Source: Siderastrea siderea
Taxonomy: Eukaryota; Cnidaria; Anthozoa; Scleractinia; Rhizangiidae
Assembly: GCA_964030785.1 (NCBI GenBank)
Contig: OZ034968.1
Span: 58,438,299-58,502,298 of the forward strand
DNA length: 64,000 nucleotides
Reading direction: 5' to 3'
Part shown: in pieces, positions 55,290 through 64,000 of the stretch
How the letters are laid out: each line of letters opens with the position of its first letter
Numbering within the stretch: the stretch's first letter is position 1
The notes under the pieces: generated by a model
What the model saw: the letters and a program-made list of their open reading frames with translations, nothing else
Databases searched by the model: none
What the model was told of the DNA's origin: nothing
Position numbers and translations under genes: made by a program

Positions 55290-57720
55290 AGAGGACAAAA
55301 CCTTACCCTCTTTCAGACCAAAATTGATAAAATCCATACCCTTTGACACCATTTATACCTTAATATAGCTTATTTTAGTAAAGGAGTATACCCCCGGGAC
55401 TTGAAAGTGAGTCTTGAAAAAAAATGGAAAGCGCTTCAGCCGTATGTATCAGTATTTCGACTGTGCTTTAAATTCTTTCTCTGAACATGAACAACGAAGC
55501 AGGAGCGCTGAAATTGCAAAATTGTCAAAATGCTTGCAAATGTCTTGCAGATCTTTGAATTTTGTATTTCGCCTGAATATTGTTTCTCTTGTATAAGTCA
55601 CACAAGTTATCACCCTCGCATTCAAATGGGCGGGGAAGATTAACTTCCTGACAGAGACAGCCTTTCTCATTTGTGCCAGGTCATATTCTCTTTCTTAATT
55701 TTCCTCGTCGTCTTCAGACTGCTCTTCCGGCTCTCTAGCTTGTTCAGATGGCCTCTTTCCCTGTTCTGCGGCAAGTCTGCTGAGCAGTGCGCCATTTATT
55801 AGCTGAACACAGGAGCGGGATGCGGGAATTTCAATTACGAGCGGGAGAGGGATTTTATGTTTTTAAGGAGTCGGGATGCGAGAATCGCAAGAGAAAAGTA
55901 GCGGGATATCAGTGGTATTTGAATTTTTAAGAGACTGCATGATTTTATCCGTTGTGGTATGAACTTTCTTTTCCGAGCCTTTCCCTTGAGCGTTGCTTGG
56001 AACAGCTATGGTTAGTCTAGCCGGTATGGCAACACCGGCGGACGGTAATGTAAAATACGACGGTCGCCAAAAACGAGGTATTTGACATCACAAATATTTT
56101 GTTACTATATATTATGAAAAATCAGTACGAGCAGGAATACCTTTCTTCGAAAAGAACACTTCCAAGCAGAGATTTTCTGAAGGTAAGTAAAGACTCTGAA
56201 AGCTTTGAAATGAATTCTTAGGTGAGTCAACTTTTTAAAGTCTTTTATAATTTCTACATTTCATTTTTGCAGACCTCATAACTGGACCGATCTTTCATGA
56301 CCTTTGTGCCCCTAGCCTTGGCGAAGGATACCACCTATTTTTATACAGCTGGGAGTAGAGAAACAAGGTGGAGAACACTTTTGTCTAAGGAACGCACCGT
56401 CCTTCAGATCAAAACCCCGATGCGCTAACCAGTGCACAACTACCCCTTCTTTTAAAACAGAAAGAGGGTCATGTCATAAAGACATTCAGTGGTTGTCTTC
56501 CAATAAAGCAGGACCGAGAAGATCATAACAATCTTTGTCAAAGTTTACTTTTCACTACCTGGACAAGATAAGGTAAAACAGAATAACACAAACAAAACAC
56601 ACGTTAGGGTCATTGGCCATTTTTATGCTAGAGACGTTAATGGCGATATCGAGACCACAAAAACGTCGACCATAAAAACGTGTTTGTCTGCTATCCGTTG
56701 TACAACAACTTGTCTGCTATCCGTTGTATAAAAGGTATGCGATGTTTTCATCATGAATATAGAAAACTATTTCAAAATTTGGGCGGTATCGGGATTTAGA
56801 CGTAAAGAAGGGCGGGATGGCGGGATTAACAGGAAAAAATAGGTGGGATGGCGGGATCTGAGAACCCTATTGTGGACCCTCTTATTTCGTTGAAACAGCA
56901 GCTTCCCCGCACTATTCTTCGCAAACTTCATATCGCGTGACACCTATCAAGAAGACCGCAAAAAGTGAACGTGGTACAGTATTAAACTCTTGAGTGTATT
57001 TAGGCCTCCTTTTTAGTAAATTTTTCCAGCATATGTCATTCATTTAGGTAGAATCAGTACATAATAAAGAACAGTATAAATAAATCTCAATAGAAATCCT
57101 ATATTTTGCGATTCATGGCGACAAATTAAAGCGCCTATTTCACGTCTTCAAGTTAGAATCGGAAACATGGGTGTTTTGAACTTGATCTCTAGACCCGTTT
57201 GCTTTAATAAAAATCAAAGTACCAACAAGAAATGGGATTTCATTCAAACTGAGGGCAAATTGTCATGTTGCTGATATCTTCTTTACGGGAAAATAAAAAG
57301 TCCAGCCCTGATCAAAATAAGCTCAACGTCTGTGATTTGGGCAGATGTGTTTCGTCCACAAGCGTCACTTGCCCCTGTTGATCGTAAATAAAAACTGACC
57401 TCGTTCTTGCAATTAAGCAATGGAATTTTGGTGGCATTCGCATATTACGTAGTCGCACCGCACTGAGAGAGCAGGGACCGCGCGGCCTATTTTAAAGTGG
57501 GGGGGGGGGGGAGCTAACGCGATTGGGGGTCGGGTGGGGTTTGGCAGCCTCACGCAAAATTTTTATCTTTTTAGTGACTAACAATGCGTATAGGGCGGCC
57601 AAGTGTGTTAAAAATTGTCAGTTTATACCCATCATACAGAACACATACAATATTAATTGGAACATGGAAACACATGGACCATGCGCAATGTAAATTGGTT
57701 GTATTTGAATTGATTGTATA
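55290..57720. other. intergenic, repeats
   Basis: No gene is recognised. 'cgggatg/gcgggat' phrases at 55815-55900 and 56800-56865 suggest the two sub-terminal zones of a ~1.1 kb TE. A minus-strand tRNA-like A-box (ttgtgcactggttagcgc, ~56425-56442) is a SINE trace. A poly-G run lies at 57500-57512. Confidence 0.35.
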
Positions 57721-57890
57721 TAGTCCGGCGGATAAGTGTCATTTTAAGAACTAATCGTGCACTTTATGATAAAAACATAAAACTTGGCACACAAATACTA
57801 TAAATCATGAGGAATATTTTAAAGATTATAGGCAACCTGGATATGACCTTTTCCGGGGGGGAGAGCCATTTTTCAAAATGGCCGCCAGCC
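57721..57890 (+). repeat. left TIR of PIN/CXC element
   Basis: Mirrors 63515-63676. The inner end is at 'aaaatggccgcc'. No ORF. Confidence 0.8.
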
Positions 57891-58305
57891 AGAATCTTTT
57901 TTATGACAGCATGGTGCAAAATTACTAAATGAAAGGTTAAATAACTATTTTTGAGGCTGGTCACTCTTTAAAGTAGGTCCAGAGTTTTTAAAATTGTGTG
58001 AAAATAAACTTTTGAATTTTTTTCTGGAAATTACTGTCATTTTGAGGTGAATTTATGCAAATTAGATTTTCGAATGAATTCATCCACAAACATTTTATCA
58101 TAATATCTTGTAACTGTTCCCTTTTTTAAGTTCCTCTTAAAAAACTTATTTTAACTTGTTTCAATACTGTTTTTAAGTACGTATACTGTGCAAGAGCAAA
58201 ATGTTAAAAACACACGTTTGCAATAATCGCCGCCATCAAAAAATCAATAATCGCCGAAAAATGTTTGAGAAAGTTATTGTTTTGTTTTTTGTTTTTCAAG
58301 TGTGA

Positions 58306-58443
58306 ATGCAAATTGTATTTTCACGTGCATATATTGTACCAGGTAATCAGGTCTATTGTTTTCTTCTGTGTGCCACGTTGCTGCCTTGTTTTCGATGCCG
58401 TTCAAAATATTACGATGGCTTATCTAATCCGCTTCTAAACAAA
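58306..58443 (+). other. open frame upstream of the chosen start
   Basis: The reading frame is open from a Met at 58306. Its 46 residues are Cys/Phe-rich and do not resemble the charged, conserved sequence that follows. A possible acceptor (tgtaccag) lies at ~58341. I therefore prefer the Met at 58444. An upstream 5'UTR intron is possible. Confidence 0.35.
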
Positions 58444-61400
58444 ATGAAGCCGTTTAGAATTGTCTCAAGCAGTGACATTACCAGTTCCCTAAGTAATAAA
58501 AGCGACACGCCCTTGGAATGGAGTAAGTGCATCTTCTGTCAAGAAGACACCGGCAAGAAACTCGTGTGTCCAGCCGACTATGCCGATAGATTTAGAGGAG
58601 CTGGTTATAAAACTATCGCTGAAACGTTACAAGCATTCTATGACCTTGGTTGTTTGCCGGACGATGTCAATCTTACTCGCATGAACGATGGCGATGGGCT
58701 GGAGCAAACATTCGTAAGCAGGAGGGCGAAATTCCATACAACGTGCAGTCTCAAATTCAACAAAAATGAACTCCAACGTGCTACCAAACGGAAGACGAGT
58801 GCAGATGAAGAAATTTCTCCTGGAGCAAAGAAAAAATATACTCGTCAAAACCTCTTCCGAAAAGATGAAGCCGCTGATATTTGTTTCTTTTGTGACGAAC
58901 CTGCAACAGATTCAAAACCACTCCATAAAGCCTCAACACTGGACCTTGACACTCGAGTGCGCCAGTGTGCAGTAAATGTGCAAGGCCAGCGTTTAATAGC
59001 GAAGCTCAGTGAAAGAGATTTAATCGCGAAGGGGGCAGAATATCACACCCAATGCCTAGTGTCATTGTACAACAGAGATAGGGATAGAGCAGGTACATCA
59101 CACGATCAAGACGACACGAACACGGCCAAGAGCACAGCATTTGCTGAACTTATTTCATATATACAAGATGCTCTTGAGGACAAAGATACCACCCCTGTTT
59201 TCCAACTATCGGAATTAAAGAAACTTTACGTTGACAGAGTGGATCAGCTTGGAGGGGACCCCTCAGTAGTTCACTCTACAAGATTAAAAGAGAAAATTCT
59301 CAGCTACATTCCTCAATTGGAAGCATACAATGAAGGTCGAAATGTATTGTTTGTGGCCAGTGAAAACGTAGGAAAATCTCTAAGAAGATCGTGTCAACTT
59401 GGCGATGAGAGTGAAGCTGTGCTCCTTTCTCGTGCCGCAAACATTATTCGCCAGGACATGCTGAGAAAAAATGTGGACCATTCAGTGGTTCATTCACAGA
59501 AGATTGCCAGGAAAATTCGGTTCCTCAATCTTTGCTGATGCTTATTTCAATGATCTTGTATGGTACAAGCATAAAGGACAACGCTAGCTACTTGTCACAA
59601 CCTGCTCTGTCTCTTTCGCAATTGATAACGTATAACAGTTGTGTGCGCCGGCGTCAACAACCATCTTCAAACACCAGGCACTTCGAACAACGAGAGACGC
59701 CACTGCCATTATTTCTCGGTGCATTAGTACACACAAAAACAAGATCAAAAGATCTAGTGGATACACTTTACAAGCTGGGATTATCTGTTTCATATGACCG
59801 TGTCCTAGGATTGTCTGCAGACCTTGGTAACTCTGCTATTAGCCACTTCGAGACAGTTGGAACTGTTTGCCCACCTACACTGAACATTGGTGTGTTCACG
59901 ACATCAGCAGTCGATAATATCGATCATGATCCAACAGCAACTAGTGCACATGGATCCTTCCATGGAACAGGTATATCACTGTTCCAGCATCCCGACACTG
60001 AAAATCGTGGAACAGAGCAAACACGCGTTTCTATCTCCAGGTCTGGCAAGAAAGTTTCAAAACTACCGGACAGCTATACACTTGTACCGGCAGCTTCTGT
60101 TGCAAAGGACGAGCCTCCTGTTCCAGAAGTTTGTGGACTGAAACAACCCAGCTGCAGTCTGATGAATAATGCTGTAGCAGAAGAGAATGACTGGTGCGAT
60201 CATCTCAGCAAGATTATCGATGAAGGTAATTATGACAGTACCAGTGGTAAGGATTTGCACATATCCTGGGCAGCATACCACTCAAGAAGGCAACAACTAG
60301 AAGAGACCCCCATTCTTGGCCCTGCAGCAGTCAGCGCCCTTCTCCCTCTTTTCCCGAATGACTCGAAGTCAGTAGCGATTATTCGACATTCCATGAATGT
60401 GGTGAAAAAGGCTGTGGCAGTTCTTAATCCTGGACAAATTCCCGTGATTACATTTGATCAACCGCTTTTCAAGATTGCAAAGCAAATCCAGTGGATGTGG
60501 CCAGAAGAATATGGGGAGGAGTCATTTGTAGTAATGTTGGGTGGCCTACACATCAAGATGACATTGCTAAAGGCACTTGGAGATTTTTTGGATGGCAGTG
60601 GCTGGACGTCAGCACTAGTGCAAGCTGAAATAGCGACAGCAGGAACTTCGAATTCGTTCCTGAAAGTTGCGCATGTCAAGAGAACCGCCCGTGCACACCA
60701 GATTACAGCCTGCGCTCTCTATAAGCTTCGACAGGCATCGTACGTTGAGTGGCAAACGAATCAGCTAGGATGTAGCAGTGAATCGTTCGAAGAATGGTGC
60801 GAACAGAGAGCCCTTCAAAGTCCACAGTTCCATTTCTGGCAGCTTGTGCTGAGTATTGAGTTGGAAGTACTGACCTGGGACAGATCAATCCACGAAGGCA
60901 ACTTCCTTTTGTATGTAGAAGCGTTGACAAGGCTTCAGTGGCTGTTCCATTCTCTTGACCACTACAGCTACGCTCGTGCGAGTGCCATTCACCTGCGTGA
61001 CATGATTATTCTTCGCGAGAAACACCCCAGAATTTTTGAAGCATTTTGCAAGGGAAAGTTCACCGTTAACAAGACACAACGAGCATTCTCTAGGATGGCT
61101 ATAGATGAAAGCCATGAGCAGAACAACGCCTGCGTGAAAGGAGATGGAGGAGCAGTGGGCCTAACCGAGAACCCATCGGCACTACTGCGATGGATGGTGT
61201 CTGGACCTGAGATGGCGAGGATTATTGGCGAATTTCGCACCGTACTGGACAAGAAGGAAACAGTTTCACAGCTTCATCACCACGAGGACCAGCCAGGTGA
61301 TTTGATTTAACTTATCAATTTTTTTCCTAATATTTTCACCGTTTTTGGATATCTCCAGTCTGTCGTTACCGCTGAAATACAAGAAACTAAAAACAGTTTT

Positions 61401-63237
61401 TAAAATATTTTATAATAGCTTTTAAGCTATATATTAACAAGAATCAATATGATAATTCCACAACGATGACATCATATTTTTTTTCTTTTTCTTAGCAATA
61501 CAAGCATCGTTCCTCAAGAATGTGAAGGCTTTGGTTGAAACCATGGACAATATGGGCAACCCATTCTCTGATACTAGTGGTGATCTCTTAGTTCTTGATA
61601 CTCGTGAGGTAATGGATGCAGCAGTCCACAATTCTGTCCGCAATTTGCAAGAGATTGGCAAACGTCAATGCAACGAGTTCTTTAGCAGGCGATTAGTAGA
61701 ACGCACGACTCCACTCAGTGACAGAATACCGAAGAACAATTTGAGTTTATTCAGCTGGCGTCCTGATAAAGCAAAAACCCGCACACAGGAGCAGCGTCTG
61801 TCAATGAAAAGGGACCGGCATTTGTTCGCAACTTTATATATCGCCAGTCAAGTGCGCGATGCTGACCTTGAAGAGTTTTTCCAACATGAAAACCAGTCGT
61901 GGCCACCTTCAATATCTGACTACGGCAAGTTGAGATCAGTTACAAAGTCTGACCTACTTCCATGCCTGGAAGATCTCCTGCCGCAAACTGACGAAGCGAA
62001 CAACTTAGTTCCTGAAGTGGACATGATTGTTCTCGATGGTGCAGTAATAGTCAACATGATTAAACCTGCCAAGTCCAATACATTCGCAGAGTATGTCAGT
62101 GAATTTATGACATACATACGAAGTCAGTTCACGAAATCTGTTCAACGAGTCGATGTAGTGTTTGATGACTACAGAGATGCGAGTCTCAAGGCGGCCACAA
62201 GGATGAAGAGGGGAACGGGTGTGCGCATCAGAGTGGAAGGAAGAAAGAAACTTCCTAAAAACTGGCATCAGTTTCTGCGAGAAGACGGAAACAAAACAGA
62301 GCTCTTTAATCTTCTCAGCGACAACGTAACAGCGGAGACTTTTCCCGGTGTGGTGGTGATGACTAGAGGAAAAGAGCTTCGCTGCTCGGAGGTAGTTAAC
62401 GAACAGGGGCTTTCGCCTTGCACGCACGAAGAGGCGGACACACGGATGCTACTGCATGCCGCAGATGGTGCCAAACAAGGATTCAAAAGAATCTTGGTTA
62501 GGACTGTTGACACAGATGTTGTTGTTCTCGCTGTCAGTACCGCTAACAAACTGGCATGTGAACAGTTAATTGTGTCATTTGGAACAGGAAAGACATCCCG
62601 GTACCTAGATGCAACTCTCATGGCGCGACAATTGGGCAGTGTCAAGTGCGACGCATTACCTGCTTTCCATGCACTCACCGGGTGCGACACTACGTCAGGT
62701 TTTGCAGGAAGAGGAAAGCGTACAGCATGGTCGGTGTGGAATAAGTTCAGTGATGTCACGCCCGCTCTACTAACACTTGCTCAAACACCAACAGAAGCAC
62801 ACATAGATGAGATCCTTCCTACCATCGAGAGATTCGTCATTCAGATGTATGACAAAGAAAGTTCTGATAGCAGTGTTAACAAGGCAAGACAAACTTTGTT
62901 CACACAGAAAGGCAGGGAGATAGAGAACATTCCACCAACAAAGGATGCCCTACGTCAGCACGTCCTTCGAACAGGATATCAGGCTGGTCATGTGTGGGGT
63001 CAGGCTCTCCTTAAAGAACCACAGCTACCTAGCCCATACGAATTCGGCTGGAGGCGCCAAAATGATTCTTCTCAGTGGGAGGTGAAGTGGATGGACCTGC
63101 CTCCTGCTGGTGCAGCTTGCCGTGCTGTAGTCAAGTGTGGATGCACTAAAGGATGCAAAGGGCGGTGCAGATGTGCTAAAGAAAATCTGCCGTGTACAAT
63201 GTTGTGCAAATGTGGTGGTTGTAAGCGCCTTGAATGA
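58444..63237 (+). CDS. TE-encoded FEN/XPG-like PIN nuclease with CXC domain
   Basis: Two exons: 58444-61296 and 61496-63237. The intron has donor CAG|gtgatt and acceptor tttcttag, phase 1. The frame is open from 58306, but the Met at 58444 (MKPFRIVSSSD) precedes the first conserved motif. N-terminal Cys/His zinc-binding segments: WSKCIFCQEDTGKKLVCP, FHTTCSLKFN, DICFFCDEPAT, EYHTQCLVSLYN. Middle: VITFDQPLFKIAKQIQW, VVMLGGLHIKMTLLKALG and MAIDESHEQNNA, possibly an RNase H-type catalytic set. Exon 2: a PIN/FEN1-XPG nuclease arrangement (MIVLDGAVIV; VDVVFDDYRDASLK; THEEADTRMLLHA; VDTDVVVLAV; HALTGCDTTSGFAGRGK) and a C-terminal tesmin/TSO1-type Cys-rich tail (CGCTKGCKGRCRC ... CKCGGC). A one-base frame break at ~59520 (KIAR then VPQSLLMLI) divides an otherwise stop-free ~1.53k-codon frame. 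It is probably nuclear and DNA-binding; function is inferred from motifs. Confidence 0.75.
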
Positions 63238-63514
63238 AAGGGACACTTGTTTGGCCATATACGTTTAATTGTTGTATCCTATTAGCTCACGACAGAACAG
63301 TCATTCAGTCAATATCGGAGCTTCTTTGAAATGACTATATTGAAATCACAATTTTTGCTGCGAAATGACCTCTGTAATTCTTAGAAACACTTTTAAAGCA
63401 ATTTTGATAGCAAACGTCGTTTTTTTGGTGTTAGATCAATAAGTATGTATCATTAAATTGGCAGTTTGACGCTGTACCAAGTTGTTTTGTTCAATGTTGT
63501 TGTAGCAATAAATC

Positions 63515-63676
63515 TGCCCGGCGGCCATTTTGAAAAATGTCCTGTCCCCCCTGACAAAGGCCACTTCCAGGTTGCCTATAATCTTTGAAATGTTCCCCAT
63601 GAATTATAGTATTAGTGTGCCAAGTTTCATGCTTTTATCATAAAGTGCACAACACTTTCACATATCCGCCGGACTA
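63515..63676 (-). repeat. right TIR of PIN/CXC element
   Basis: Inverse of 57721-57890. It begins about 280 bp after the gene's stop codon. Confidence 0.8.
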
Positions 63677-64000
63677 ATAATATAGAGCCATAAGTAAAGG
63701 AACAAAGCTATACTAAGGGTGTCAGACTCTTCAACCTACCAGCGATTAACAATGTCGATACTTAGGGTACGTTTGGTGGCCATTGTTCCCTTCCCTCAGT
63801 AGTGTATTCACGGTAACAAAATGAACGGAATGCAGTAGGAATGATTTGGCTTAATCAGAATATTCTGGATATTATGTTTTCCCTAAACCGGAATAGGAAT
63901 AGCCAGGATGGTCCCAAAATAATGCGTCTGAGCCTGTTCTTTCATCTCTACACACATTTTAAGTCGTTAGTATCCGGCAAGGTGCAAACCTTGACGTCTT
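63677..64000. other. flank of the PIN/CXC element
   Basis: Nothing recognised. AT-rich DNA with no ORF. Confidence 0.5.

Larger units (their letters stand above)
57721..63676 (+). mobile_element. ~6-kb TIR element encoding a PIN-nuclease/CXC protein
   Basis: The ends TAGTCCGGCGGATA (57721) and the inverse TATCCGCCGGACTA (63676) begin TIRs of ~165 bp. Shared blocks are GTGCACTTTATGATAAAA, AAACTTGGCACAC, AAAGATTATAGGCAACCTGG and TTTTTCAAAATGGCCGCC, with roughly one difference in six or seven bases. If TA is the duplication, the ends are GTCCGG...CCGGAC. The single gene 58444-63237 fills the interior. The superfamily is not one I can assign: there is no standard Tc1, hAT, P, Harbinger or Kolobok core. 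Confidence 0.8.

Noticed and set aside
56390..56450. Minus-strand tRNA
   Set aside because: Only an A-box-like D arm is present; no matching B box or closed cloverleaf.

Overview
This is eukaryotic nuclear DNA. Coding exons are flanked by GT-AG introns, the sequence is AT-rich, and almost every intron and intergenic stretch is filled with DNA-transposon relics, MITEs, tRNA-derived SINEs and simple repeats. The protein families (long TE-encoded proteins of cnidarian type, a secreted-type C-type lectin, a KANSL3 orthologue) suggest an anthozoan cnidarian, probably a stony coral. That assignment is inference. Exon chains were read by eye from splice signals, reading phase and remembered family sequences.

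Layout. 1-12 kb: gene-poor repeats, one possible first exon (2874-3248) and the first copy of a ~0.95 kb dispersed repeat. 11.9-12.3 kb (minus): a C-type lectin exon interrupted by an in-frame TAA. 13.4 kb: an unidentified possible first exon. 14-20.6 kb: MITEs, a 165-bp hairpin and the second copy of the dispersed repeat. 20.6-34.0 kb (plus): the alpha/beta-hydrolase-like core and C-terminus of KANSL3, a subunit of the MOF/KAT8 NSL chromatin complex. Its introns carry nested transposons, including a TE gene split by a hAT-like MITE with an exact 6-bp target duplication.

34.2-42.3 kb: an apparently complete ~8.1 kb DNA transposon with ~100-bp imperfect terminal inverted repeats. It holds two convergent genes. 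One is an eight-exon, 1095-codon P-element/THAP9-like transposase with a cysteine-protease-like domain fused to its C-terminus. The other is a 451-aa nuclear-type protein of unknown family. 43.8-44.2 kb: a 395-bp near-perfect palindrome. 44.8-53.3 kb: three further TIR elements (hAT-like with CATTC duplication, Harbinger-like with TTA, and one with TTAA) and a 213-217-bp tandem repeat. 55 kb: a 255-bp insertion bounded by perfect 28-bp direct repeats with a tRNA-Thr(AGT)-like sequence at its 3' end. 57.7-63.7 kb: a ~6 kb element with ~165-bp TIRs. It encodes a ~1.5-1.6k-residue protein with N-terminal Cys/His motifs, a possible DDE-like middle, a FEN1/XPG-type PIN nuclease domain and a tesmin/TSO1-type CXC tail.

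The two large elements (34.2-42.3 and 57.7-63.7 kb) are the best candidates for undescribed systems. Both couple a transposition-type protein to an unexpected second enzyme: a papain-like or tegument-like protease in one, and a structure-specific nuclease in the other. Separately, reading frames in several unrelated conserved exons break by exactly one missing base each (KANSL3, the split TE gene, the PIN/CXC gene). That pattern looks more like single-base consensus errors than independent pseudogene decay.
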